This document shows positions 18,601-25,496 of a stretch of 64,000 nucleotides of DNA, piece by piece; the stretch's first letter is position 1, and every line of letters starts with the position of its first letter. Origin of the DNA: Streptococcus oralis subsp. dentisani. Its GTDB lineage: Bacteria; Bacillota; Bacilli; Lactobacillales; Streptococcaceae. The position numbers and the translations under genes are program-made. The notes under the pieces are model-generated. The model did not search any database, was not told the origin of the DNA, and saw only the letters and a list, made by a program, of their open reading frames with translations. Location: positions 496,001-560,000 of the forward strand of contig NZ_CP034442.1 in NCBI RefSeq assembly GCF_007475365.1, in the 5' to 3' direction.

Positions 18601-19380
18601 AAAATAATCTCCTGGTTTATCTAAAAAAAGTTTTAAATCCTCGTATATTGGTAATGCATTACTATGAATACAGTAAGTCTTTTCATTCTTAGCATCTGCA
18701 TGATTTTTTACATAATGCAAAGCTAAACGTGTTTTCCCCGTACCTGATGAACCACTAAGTATAACAACATCCACTTTAAGATAAGCATTGATAATATCTT
18801 GAAATTCTTTTTCTCTGAATAGAAATTTAGTGTCAATTGGAGCAGCCATTCTATTTGCATTGTAACTATTAATAAATTCATCATATGATTGAATTTGATC
18901 TGTACTTATTGATATTCCCAAAAAATCACGTGAAAGATTATGATGGAAAAGATATATATCTTCTGCAAGCTTATCAATTCCAATAATTACAAGCTTAACT
19001 CCAACATCTTCACACAGTTTTTTTACTTCACTATCTTGAAAGGGTGTAAGGTTTGATGAAGTATGACAATAAATAATTTCAGAGATTTTGTCATATGGAA
19101 CACCTGTCTTTGCTGTATCAAGACATTTTTCAAGGTCATCCCTAATTTTTGCAAATAAGTTTGTCCTTTGAGTTGTGTATTCAACAAAAACATACTTTTC
19201 ATTTGATGCAATAAAATATGTATCAGGTGTACCTAAAGTGGTCTTTCGTGTACCTGCTTCTCCACCAAGAGATACTATACTCGGATAGCCCGTTTTATAT
19301 AAATAAGAATCACAAAGATTTTGAAATGAACCTGCATCCAGTTGTAGTATTTTTTGTTTAATACTTTCAATATTAGCCAC
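15646..19380 (-). CDS. STAND-type NTPase with nuclease-like N terminus; likely anti-phage protein
   Basis: The 1244-residue protein starts at GTG after GGGGGG. Residues 1-160 resemble a PD-(D/E)xK/Mrr-type domain: GTPDTYF followed ten residues later by VFVEYTTQ supplies the Asp and Glu, with the usual lysine replaced. Near residue 207 is a Walker A GSSGTGKT, near 260 a Walker B YFLFIDDANQ, and then ILITVRDY, the layout of nSTAND NTPases. The remaining 800 residues form a long helical array, the usual ligand-sensing part. Known proteins of this architecture (Avs-like) recognise phage proteins and trigger a nuclease. It stands alone next to the ICE attachment junction. The family assignment is good, the defence role is inference. 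Confidence 0.75.
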   Translation of the reverse strand: MANIESIKQKILQLDAGSFQNLCDSYLYKTGYPSIVSLGGEAGTRKTTLGTPDTYFIASNEKYVFVEYTTQRTNLFAKIRDDLEKCLDTAKTGVPYDKISEIIYCHTSSNLTPFQDSEVKKLCEDVGVKLVIIGIDKLAEDIYLFHHNLSRDFLGISISTDQIQSYDEFINSYNANRMAAPIDTKFLFREKEFQDIINAYLKVDVVILSGSSGTGKTRLALHYVKNHADAKNEKTYCIHSNALPIYEDLKLFLDKPGDYFLFIDDANQLSGLQHIIRYVSMKPEGYNVKILITVRDYALQKVINDVRAITSYEIVNVNVFSENEIKELLEASLGILNSDYQERIIRIAEGNARIAILAGKVACSSNRLESIDDVSQLYEDYYGSNLENNQFFIDKNLCITSGIIAFLEAIHLDYIDALLPILQEKGLNRDSFIENIRMLHEREIVDICNDKAVRFSDQCLSNYLLKYIFFDKKLLSLSKMIKACFSSYRERTVSSVNTLLNIFKNKALLNFAEKEIKLLWDELSTEKSPIFFEFVKVFFRINPTETLLLLQNEIESEERVICEWIDIDTEKRKNYQHVENDIIKILGGFADMTDLPTACDLFFQYYLKRPDLFMEFYHAVNIYFGIHRDSMRYDFYTQITFFEKIKEYSDDWKQEFIVSLFLQIAEEFLKLYFSPAEEGRKNKLTIYQIPLVISKGVEKYRKLIWEYLSSLSKNEKYRAKVKEILSSYGGTIDDVSIPVLQFDLKYIQSILKSNFLPDKLTNCLLADKIVQVLSRMNCSCASQLSEYFEGESFQLYCLLKGPDYKETGYEEYRKRKQQSINHYTLNCDLQMFKKLIDVCSSISGTDNHSSWKVGEGLGIAFDSISDKTDWYVDVIKYYIKNDTPNNLHPYHLVDVLFSLLSDSEVYEIIISEEYSQKNAWTYAYYHELPLELITEKHLQELYNFLKDTSDRYITSSSMRDVDFLEKYNVIDELALIEGCKIILDKKEYSSFIVDIYFGLLFNYHHNTPKEVIQKFNCNLELLEEIYYAMLSYDKHHDYDGQFLKEIYSVRPSILDKYIDYLINIDSFSDHQEKHCCFFDLDDFVEIYNKIVEQLIRNRQYSRLSVPYFLESLLLPKQNEKKLLERQDMWIRQCIQRFCYDEEKMYCLFSVVSKLEFKRKKEYILLFLENNPLFEYFEKIPLTPTSCSWSGSAVPMYSAWIEFLESLLPNFIGLKWIKHKNYIETKIDDLQKQIEAEQIDGILRG

Positions 19381-19409
19381 TGTCTATAATCCCCCCTATT
19401 GTTTTAATA

Positions 19410-19718
19410 TTACAACATTTTAAAATGCTTCAACGCATCCAAAATAGCTTCTTCCTTTTCAATTGGACACTGTGGAACTTTCTGATTCTCATTTTTTGAA
19501 ATATTATAGTGTTCCCTAACCTCTAAACCATGCGTTTTCTTCACTTGTGCAATATAAAGTGTCGATACTTTAAACCCAAACGTTTCAAAAACATAGTTTT
19601 GAATTTGTTTATATGTTGCCTTACTTTCAGCACTCGTTCGGAAGTTCCACACTAATATATTTCTTAGAATCTAGTTTGGAAATCAACACAATTGTCTCAA
19701 CATGCGCTGTTTCCTTTA
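19410..19718 (-). pseudogene. rlmD: 3' fragment of rlmD/rumA-like 23S rRNA uracil methyltransferase gene
   Basis: From about 19,718 the minus strand reads ETAHVETIVLISKL then DSKKYISVELP, the region after the catalytic core of RlmD/RumA. Near 19,636 it changes frame into TSAESKATYKQIQNYVFE and continues to KEEAILDALKHFKML and stop. This tail is typical of Clostridia-type RlmD proteins. A small deletion (roughly the MDELDL segment) explains the shift. The 5' part is absent here and is expected beyond the right end of the ICE. I read it as the interrupted ICE target gene; alternatively it is an old remnant brought by an element. Confidence 0.65.
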
Positions 19719-19720
19719 TT
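19695..19720. other. Probable ICE attachment junction (att)
   Basis: The last codons of the serine recombinase and the rlmD-like coding sequence overlap here in different frames, around GCGCATGTTGAGAC. Overlap of an integrase end with a target-gene end is what a site-specific insertion produces. The exact crossover dinucleotide cannot be fixed without the other end. Confidence 0.5.
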
Positions 19721-21436
19721 TGTACACTTTTTTTCGTCATCGGTTACGGCATTAAAACACAATTTATCGTTTTCTATTTTAGCATTCTTTCTTTTAGATT
19801 TGTAAGATTTTGCATCTTTAGTCGAAGAATCTCCCGTTTTAAAAATTATAGTCAACATTGCTGGATCAATTTCTCCATCAGAATTTATTCCGCCTACTAT
19901 TATTTTTTCAACGATACTTTCAAAAATGTCCTTGTCAAACTCCGTCAAAGTCTTTTGTGAAGTTAAAATTTCTTTAAAATTCTCTAATCTACTTTTTATA
20001 TCAATTTCTGATTTTAAAGTTACTTCTAAGTTTACTTTTTCTTCTAAAAGTTTTTCTTTCTCAATTTGTATTTGATTGAATTTATCTTCATATACAGAAT
20101 CACTTATTTTTCCATCTAGATTCATTGAAACTAATTTTTCTTCTTTTTTGTACAACGAATTTAATTTACTAACTATCTTATTCAACTCCACTTTTAAAGT
20201 ATCATCAGTAAGCTCTTCTTTTATAATTTCAAGAAAGTCTTCAGTTAGGTTATTGTTTTCATAAAACAACTGTTGGTAGCTCTGTAAAAAAGCATTTTCT
20301 ATTGCTTTTTCCTCTATTGTGCAATGCTTTTTACCTCTCTTTATAGATGTTGTACAGTGCCAAATAATCTTTTTGTACTCTGAACTAGAGTGCCAACTTC
20401 TTCTAGACAGAACAGTACCACAAAAACCACATTCTAATCTACTGCTAAAAGGGTACATTCTTGAATATCTTTCTCGTTTACCTTTTGTATTTGCTATGGT
20501 TTTTTTGTTTCCTGATCTCCGTAATCGAATTTCTTGCGCCTGTGTAAAAATTTCTGGACTAATTATTGCATCATGATTATTTTTAATGTAGTATTTATCT
20601 TCTTCACCGAAATTTATTAAACGTCTTTTACTAATGGGGTCAACAGTGAAAGTTTTTCCCATTAGAATATCACCTTTATACTTCTCGTTTTTAATAATTC
20701 CTAAAACTGTTGTATCTTGCCAGTGATCAAGACCTCTCGGAGTTTTATAACCTAGTTCATCAAGTTCTCTAGCTATTGCCCTACCCCCAATACCATCAAT
20801 GTATCGTTCAAAAATATAACGTACTATCTTGGCTTCTTTTTCATTTATTGATATCGACTTTGTATCTTGATTATAGTCATAACCAAGACAACCTTGAAAA
20901 CCAATAAGTTCTCCACGTTGCATCTTCATTTTTAAACCCTTTTTAACATGGGCAGATGTATTTTCAACTTCCTGTTGAGCCACTGAACTTAATATCGTCA
21001 ATAGTAACTCACCATCCATAGTTAAAGTATCAATATTTTCTTCTTCGAAAAATACACCAATTTGTTTATCTTTGAGCAAACGAACATATTTGAGAGTATC
21101 TAATGTATTTCTAGCAAAGCGAGCAATGGCTTTGGTAATGATATAGTCTATTTTTCCATCAAGGCAATCTGAAATCAATCTTTGAAAATCTTGTCTTTTT
21201 CCAACTTGAGTTCCTGAAATCCCTTCATCAGCATAAATGTCAACCAAAATCCAATCTTGGTGCTGTGATATATACTCTCTATAATGACGAACTTGAGAAT
21301 CATAGCTATTTTTTTGATCATCACTATCGGAACTAACACGACAATATGCTGCTACTCTCCTCGATAAAGAACCACTATTATCATTTCTTCTAGTTACTAA
21401 AGAATTTGCTTTTATAATTTCAACGTTATTTGACAT
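19697..21436 (-). CDS. Large serine recombinase (ICE integrase)
   Basis: The 579-residue enzyme carries out integration and excision of the ICE. The resolvase domain (residues 25-175) has the catalytic serine in AAYCRVSSDSDDQ, followed by the recombinase domain (about 190-300, IVRYIFERYIDGIGGRAIAR). Then comes a zinc ribbon with Cys pairs in CGFCGTVL and the later HC, a coiled coil near residues 400-470, and a C-terminal tail. AGGAGG precedes the ATG. Length and domains are complete. Its 3' end reads into the attachment junction, so the last residues (KGNSAC) depend on the insertion. A small ORF directly upstream may be co-transcribed. Confidence 0.92.
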   Translation of the reverse strand: MSNNVEIIKANSLVTRRNDNSGSLSRRVAAYCRVSSDSDDQKNSYDSQVRHYREYISQHQDWILVDIYADEGISGTQVGKRQDFQRLISDCLDGKIDYIITKAIARFARNTLDTLKYVRLLKDKQIGVFFEEENIDTLTMDGELLLTILSSVAQQEVENTSAHVKKGLKMKMQRGELIGFQGCLGYDYNQDTKSISINEKEAKIVRYIFERYIDGIGGRAIARELDELGYKTPRGLDHWQDTTVLGIIKNEKYKGDILMGKTFTVDPISKRRLINFGEEDKYYIKNNHDAIISPEIFTQAQEIRLRRSGNKKTIANTKGKRERYSRMYPFSSRLECGFCGTVLSRRSWHSSSEYKKIIWHCTTSIKRGKKHCTIEEKAIENAFLQSYQQLFYENNNLTEDFLEIIKEELTDDTLKVELNKIVSKLNSLYKKEEKLVSMNLDGKISDSVYEDKFNQIQIEKEKLLEEKVNLEVTLKSEIDIKSRLENFKEILTSQKTLTEFDKDIFESIVEKIIVGGINSDGEIDPAMLTIIFKTGDSSTKDAKSYKSKRKNAKIENDKLCFNAVTDDEKKCTNKGNSAC

Positions 21437-21492
21437 AGCTTAACCTCCTATTTCTCTGCATTTATTTTACCGCAACCAATAAAAAAGGTCAG

Positions 21493-21621
21493 CTAATTTG
21501 TGTATATTTTACGCAGTTTCAGCTTTATTTTTTCATATTCTTTTTCGCTAATAAGTTTTTTTAAGAATAATAGATTTAACATCTCTAGCTCGACTATATA
21601 ATTTTTTAAATTTGATTTCAA
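21493..21621 (-). CDS. Small SHOCT-like protein upstream of recombinase (42 aa)
   Basis: A TTG start ten bases after AAGGGG gives a 42-residue helical peptide containing LFLKKLISEKEYEKIKLKLR, which resembles the short C-terminal (SHOCT) oligomerisation motif. It ends 57 bases before the recombinase start. Small SHOCT-like ORFs often accompany serine recombinases of Firmicute elements; a directionality or accessory role is a guess. Confidence 0.5.
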   Translation of the reverse strand: MKSNLKNYIVELEMLNLLFLKKLISEKEYEKIKLKLRKIYTN

Positions 21622-21639
21622 AAAATCACTTCCCCTTTA

Positions 21640-21926
21640 TCTTTTATCAATCTCCTCCATGGCATGACTGATGAAGTCATCATAAGAATTACACTTGCTG
21701 CTCTTTTACGGTGGCAGCCTGAACGGTCAGAAGTATCATTGTATATCATTTGTATCATGGCATATAAAGTATCGCTCTATTTTATTGATGGTTTTAAGAT
21801 CGCTCTTATCATGGCGAGCCATTCAAATCTGCTCCACAAATGAGGAAAGTACCATTTTGGACTATTCAATTGTCAAAGAACAAATAAAAAATCTCCTCAT
21901 TTTCACACTCTATGAAATTGAGGAGA
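21640..21926 (-). other. Degenerate small ORF region with conserved leader-like sequence
   Basis: The minus strand has frame pieces such as KSSKCNSYDDFISHAMEEID and stop, not linked to a start codon, so a small gene has probably decayed. At 21,864-21,882 is attcaattgtcaaagaaca, 18 of 19 identical to 61,989-62,007 upstream of the T4SS leader. Confidence 0.4.
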
Positions 21927-22148
21927 TTATTTTCTAAAGCGAATTTTATCAGGAAAATCTGTCAATCCCAATAGATAGTCTGTACTGACATCGTAAAAGT
22001 TTGAGAGATTTACCAATACATCTGCCGTCAAGGCATGCTCACCCCGTTCAATTTTAGCATAAGCCGAGTTTGTAAACGAAAGTATTTTAGCTATTTGTTT
22101 TTGGGTCAAATCGTGATCTTCCCTCAAATCTCTCAGACGTCTGTACAT
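21927..22148 (-). CDS. Xre-family small regulator (73 aa)
   Basis: A complete HTH_3 domain fills residues 5-60 (LRDLREDHDLTQKQIAKILS, then NSAYAKIERGEHAL), ending in the usual YLLGLTD. It probably controls its own promoter and the recombinase side of the ICE; a 17-bp dyad 54 bases upstream is the obvious operator. A -10 box TATACT lies between. It belongs to the cI/Xre-type switches common in ICEs. Confidence 0.85.
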   Translation of the reverse strand: MYRRLRDLREDHDLTQKQIAKILSFTNSAYAKIERGEHALTADVLVNLSNFYDVSTDYLLGLTDFPDKIRFRK

Positions 22149-22201
22149 CTAGCTTTCTCCTAAGAAAAAGTATAGACCATAATTTTTAAATATTTAATAT
22201 A

Positions 22202-22218
22202 TTGTCCAAATCGGACAA
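22202..22218. promoter_or_regulatory. Candidate Xre operator
   Basis: TTGTCCAAATCGGACAA is a perfect 6-bp inverted repeat with 5-bp spacer, upstream of the -10 box of the 73-aa Xre gene. Position and symmetry fit a dimeric repressor site. Confidence 0.55.
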
Positions 22219-22699
22219 CAGGATTCCCAAACCTATATATAGACTTATATTTTTATGTATTTTTCTTAAAAAAAAAGAGTAAGTAATAATTGCTTTCTCA
22301 ACTACACTCACTCGATTTTTGAATGCTATTTTGAATAGATCTCTTCAAAAAAGTTTTTGTTATTATTTTGACAAATATTTACCATGATATTATAGGTGCA
22401 ATGCGATAAAATTAGCTATCAAAATATCGGTATGTTCCACTCAAAAATTCATAAGTAAATAACTTTTTTGTAACATCACCAAACACGCATTTAATTGATT
22501 TTTGAACTTATAAAGGGACTATATATGTAGCCATAAAAATAGATAATTTTCTCGTGATACTAAATACTTAACAGTCAGTAAAAGGTTACAATCACTATTA
22601 AAATTTTAAAACAACATAATATTTCCAAAGAAAAATAAATTTTTCCGAATTATTTTATGGTGTATCTAACAAGATAAAAAAACGAAAATATAGTTCTCA
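22219..22699. other. 480-bp AT-rich intergenic region
   Basis: No ORF with ribosome site, RNA gene or strong hairpin was found on either strand. It separates the Xre regulator from the ATP-grasp gene and may hold the terminator region of the latter. Confidence 0.4.
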
Positions 22700-23659
22700 C
22701 TACTGATATTTTTCTATGCTCAGTTCGATTACTCTCCTACATAAATTACTAAAACCTATTCCATCTACTTCAGCCTCCTTGGGTAGCAAACTAGTCGGAG
22801 TCATACCAGGGATACTATTCGTTTCAATGAAATAAATTTTATCATTGGCATCGACAATGAAATCCGTCCTTGAATATACTTCAAATCCCATTAAATCATG
22901 AACTGTTTTAGCAGACTTTTTCAGTCGTTTGTTTAGCTCTTCAGATATATTAGCAGGACAAATTTCCTTAACAATTCCAGGAGTATATTTTTTTTGATAA
23001 TCATAAAAACCATTCTCAATTACAATCTCAATTGGTTCTAAAATTTTCTCACCAATAACTCCAATAGAAAACTCCCTTCCATTTATATATTCTTCGACAT
23101 TGTAATTCTTCAAATCATACCGTTGGATTTCTTCTTTAGTTTTAATAATTCTAACTCCAATACTTGAACCACTATCATTCGGTTTTATTACTAACGGAAA
23201 AACAAACTCATTTTCATCCATATACTCATAGGGTACCTTAATTCCAACTGTACTCACAAGTCGCTTTGATAATTTCTTATCTAAACTTATAGCATTACTT
23301 TGATATCCATTACCAGTATAGTTTATATTACAAATATCTAGCAATGCCTGCAACTTCCCATTTTCACCAATTCCTCCATGTGTAGATAAAAAGACGATAT
23401 CTGCTAATTTACAAATTTCAATAACTGAATCTGTTATTTCCAATTCTTGATCAATATCAAATTCCGATAACTTTCCTTCTTGATACAACTTATAGATTTG
23501 AGAAAAATTCTTTATGGCTTTATCACCAAAATTATATATTCCATTTAAATTTAGTCTTATTACATTATCAGTAGTTAGCGCCTCAGCAACTTGTTCTGAA
23601 GAAACTTCCGAAATTAACCGCTCAGGACTCCTACCACCATATAAAACTACAATATTCAT
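22700..23659 (-). CDS. ATP-grasp ligase of the D-Ala-D-Ala ligase family
   Basis: The 319-residue protein has Ddl architecture: an N-terminal GGRSPE loop, STHGGIGENGKLQALLD, the ATP lid PLVIKPNDSGSSIGV, GFYDYQKKY, and metal/ATP residues in RTDF and YFIETNSIPGMTPTSLLP. The usual EHxVS after the first glycines is replaced by ERLIS, so substrate binding may differ from housekeeping Ddl. It should join two amino acids (or similar) using ATP, making an acyl phosphate. It sits in ICE cargo, preceded by a tRNA-like element in its leader and an MFS transporter gene. A role in making a dipeptide-like metabolite, or in cell-wall modification, is inference. Confidence 0.8.
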   Translation of the reverse strand: MNIVVLYGGRSPERLISEVSSEQVAEALTTDNVIRLNLNGIYNFGDKAIKNFSQIYKLYQEGKLSEFDIDQELEITDSVIEICKLADIVFLSTHGGIGENGKLQALLDICNINYTGNGYQSNAISLDKKLSKRLVSTVGIKVPYEYMDENEFVFPLVIKPNDSGSSIGVRIIKTKEEIQRYDLKNYNVEEYINGREFSIGVIGEKILEPIEIVIENGFYDYQKKYTPGIVKEICPANISEELNKRLKKSAKTVHDLMGFEVYSRTDFIVDANDKIYFIETNSIPGMTPTSLLPKEAEVDGIGFSNLCRRVIELSIEKYQ

Positions 23660-23734
23660 TTGATTTACCTCAATAAAATTAAAAAACAGTAAAACTTATT
23701 ATAAAGCATTACTACAATTTAAAAATATTTCATA

Positions 23735-23821
23735 TGCGGGGTGAAGGACTTGAACCTCCAATAGACATTCAGTCGAACCTACCTGTATCATAGGCGCGTT
23801 TAACAATTTCGCCAACCCTGG
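23735..23821 (-). tRNA. Aberrant class II tRNA-like element (Leu-type body, UAC in anticodon position)
   Basis: This 87-nt sequence folds as a class II tRNA. The T arm is GGAGG-TTCAAGT-CCTTC with a canonical loop, the D stem is GCG/CGC, the anticodon stem CCTAT/GTAGG, and a GAC/GTC variable arm is present. The Leu-type A-box TGGCGAAATTG is visible. Deviations are important: the acceptor stem has two mismatches of seven, the D loop lacks the GG pair, the anticodon loop GATACAG has A instead of U at position 33, and no CCA is encoded. The nominal anticodon UAC would be Val, which never has a class II body. It is thus a tRNA-derived element in the leader of the ATP-grasp gene: a decayed tRNA, a tRNA mimic or a specialised tRNA. 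Confidence 0.65.
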
Positions 23822-23848
23822 ATAAACTACTCATAAATTGATCATAGC

Positions 23849-23875
23849 ATTATAATAAACTATTGTTAATAGTTT
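23849..23875 (-). promoter_or_regulatory. Promoter with dyad operator for tRNA-like/ATP-grasp transcript
   Basis: TATAAT on the minus strand (23,849-23,854) is directly preceded by AAACTATT-AAC-AATAGTTT, a perfect 8-bp dyad at 23,857-23,875 overlapping the -35 position. Transcription would start about 20 bases before the tRNA-like element. The dyad suggests repression or activation by a dimeric regulator such as the Rgg. Confidence 0.55.
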
Positions 23876-23936
23876 TTAGCAAATAATTGTGATATTTTTT
23901 TGAATTTATATCTTAGAATTGTCTTTTATAAAGGCT

Positions 23937-23969
23937 AATACCTAGATTATTCATAATTAAATAGGTATT
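23937..23969. terminator. Weak hairpin after MFS gene
   Basis: AATACCTA pairs with TAGGTATT over a 17-nt loop just downstream of the MFS stop. T runs are short, so partial read-through into the tRNA-like element is possible. Confidence 0.4.
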
Positions 23970-23980
23970 TTTCATTCATC

Positions 23981-25171
23981 TTATTTATCTCCCCTTAATT
24001 TTTTTTCATAACTCTTTATAAGAATAACCAATAAACTACTTAGTAATCCCAAAATAACTAGACTTAATCTCGGGTTTAAAAGCCAATTAAAATAAGCAGC
24101 CAGTATCCCTCCAAAAGGAGCAAAAATGGTAGCTATTACAAAAGAGCTAGAAAGTATCTTTCCAATATTATACACAGTACTTTCTTGTTGCTGTATTGTT
24201 GTAATCGAAACAGAAGCTATTGTAATTAATCCACTCAAAATTGAATAACAAATTCCAAAAAATATCCAATTTTCTACTATTCCACTCGCCATAATGACAA
24301 GTGGGATGGTTGCCATTGATATATTCATCAAGATAAAGGCATCCTTCTTATTCAAAAAAGTAGAAAGAAAGGTTACTGCTATCAAACTTCCAAATCCAGC
24401 AATTGAGTAAACAATCCCAACAAGACTATTTGATAATTTTAATTGATCCTGTAAATAAAAAATAATCGTTGCATTGAAACCTAGCATAGCGATATTCACA
24501 ACAATAGTAAAGAGTAAAGAAATGCTCAATTTAATATTTGTAAAGTTCTCTTTAAAACCTACAAAAATTTCTTTTATATCATCATTACCATTCTCCTTGT
24601 GTTCTTGATCTGGAATATATGAAATTAGTATTGAAAGAAATAATAACAAGTAAGAAGCACTATTAATAAAAAAAATGCTATTAATATTAAACTTTAACAT
24701 TAGTACACCTGCTATAGCTGGAGAAATTAATTTTGAAATAGTTCGGACACCTTGAAACTGAGAATTATATTTTTGCAATTCTTCCTTCTCAAATAAGGCC
24801 GGAGTAATGACTGAGAATCCTGTTTGAAAAAGTGTCGAAAATAAAGGTATCAAAAATGCAATAACATAGTAAAAAAATATAGAAACTGAATATTTAGATA
24901 ATATCGGTATTATACTACATAATAATGCAGGTATTAATGTAGACCATAATAGTATTTTTTTCTTATTGAAATTATCTAATAAGTAACCCATAACAAATCC
25001 CAAGAAGAATTGAGGTAGCAATTCAATAATCACCATTCCTCCCATTGCAAAAGACGAATGAAATTCTTGGTAAATTAAGATTGGAAAAGCAATTTTCTGA
25101 AATCTATCTCCAATATTTGATATAAATTCACCAAAAGTTATTGTATAAAACGTTTTCTTGTTTACATCCAA
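23981..25171 (-). CDS. MFS transporter (probable exporter)
   Basis: The 396-residue protein has about 12 hydrophobic segments in two halves with a polar loop near residues 190-205 (PDQEHKENGNDD), and the MFS motif GYLLDNFNKKK between helices 2 and 3. It starts at TTG after AGAAGGGA; no ATG is available near. The layout matches drug-efflux type MFS-3 proteins. Located between the pheromone gene and the ATP-grasp enzyme, it may export the product or a pump substrate. A specific substrate cannot be assigned. Confidence 0.8.
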   Translation of the reverse strand: MDVNKKTFYTITFGEFISNIGDRFQKIAFPILIYQEFHSSFAMGGMVIIELLPQFFLGFVMGYLLDNFNKKKILLWSTLIPALLCSIIPILSKYSVSIFFYYVIAFLIPLFSTLFQTGFSVITPALFEKEELQKYNSQFQGVRTISKLISPAIAGVLMLKFNINSIFFINSASYLLLFLSILISYIPDQEHKENGNDDIKEIFVGFKENFTNIKLSISLLFTIVVNIAMLGFNATIIFYLQDQLKLSNSLVGIVYSIAGFGSLIAVTFLSTFLNKKDAFILMNISMATIPLVIMASGIVENWIFFGICYSILSGLITIASVSITTIQQQESTVYNIGKILSSSFVIATIFAPFGGILAAYFNWLLNPRLSLVILGLLSSLLVILIKSYEKKLRGDK

Positions 25172-25206
25172 AATGTCCCTTCTTTCTAGTTAAACCACGA
25201 TGAATA

Positions 25207-25368
25207 TCACGTAAGACTTATTACAAACCTCTTTGCAAGAGTTGATACCGCACTATTTTCACTTAAACCATACATAGTTTCTAACTCAATGAAATATACA
25301 TCCTCGCCAGATACTCTAAAATCAAGATAACAAATACCGTCTATTTCATAATAATCCAAAATAAGTAT
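25207..25368 (-). pseudogene. C-terminal remnant of a second ATP-grasp ligase
   Basis: After a TAA, 53 open codons read ILDYYEIDGICYLDFRVSG then EDVYFIELETMYGLSENSAV and end FVISLT. This aligns with the C terminus of the neighbouring ligase (RTDFIVDANDKIYFIETNSI), with the metal-binding Glu retained and the following NxxPG changed. No start or N-terminal part exists. It shows that the locus once had two ATP-grasp enzymes, or suffered duplication and deletion. Confidence 0.65.
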
Positions 25369-25403
25369 TTAGTTATAACTAAACACTTACCTGTACAGGT
25401 AAG
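25363..25403. promoter_or_regulatory. Two adjacent palindromes downstream of shp
   Basis: TTTAGTTATAACTAAA at 25,368-25,383 is a perfect palindrome that extends to 26 bp (25,363-25,388) with one mismatched pair. CTTACCTGTACAGGTAAG at 25,386-25,403 is a perfect 18-bp palindrome overlapping it. They lie between the pheromone gene stop and the ligase remnant. They could be operators for the MFS transcript or an attenuator hairpin. Confidence 0.5.
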
Positions 25404-25405
25404 AT

Positions 25406-25477
25406 TCAACCTCCAACTATAATGATAATATCCATAATCAATAACAATATTCATGTAAATTTTAAAAGTTTTTTCAT
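25406..25477 (-). CDS. shp: SHP pheromone precursor gene, interrupted by a TGA
   Basis: Divergent from the Rgg gene, a 24-codon frame starts at ATG after AAAGGG. It reads MKKLLKFT, then TGA (25,451-25,453), then ILLLIMDIIIIVGG and stop. A basic start, a hydrophobic middle and the ending DIIIIVGG match short hydrophobic peptides; this octapeptide is, as I remember it, the mature SHP3 pheromone of S. pyogenes. Such peptides are exported, trimmed to the last eight residues, re-imported by the oligopeptide permease and bound by Rgg. The TGA would stop the precursor after eight residues unless read through. Internal TTG or ATG codons could make a leaderless MDIIIIVGG. Confidence 0.75.
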
Positions 25478-25496
25478 ACTGAACATCCCTTTATTA

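Noticed and set aside
23735..23821. Ordinary functional tRNA-Val or tRNA-Leu
   Set aside because: A at position 33, acceptor mismatches and missing D-loop GG are incompatible with a normal elongator tRNA, so it is reported as tRNA-like.
25340..25455. 37-codon minus-strand frame starting MNIVIDYGYYHYSW
   Set aside because: It overlaps shp in another frame, lacks a ribosome site, and the overlapping frame gives the much better match to an SHP pheromone.
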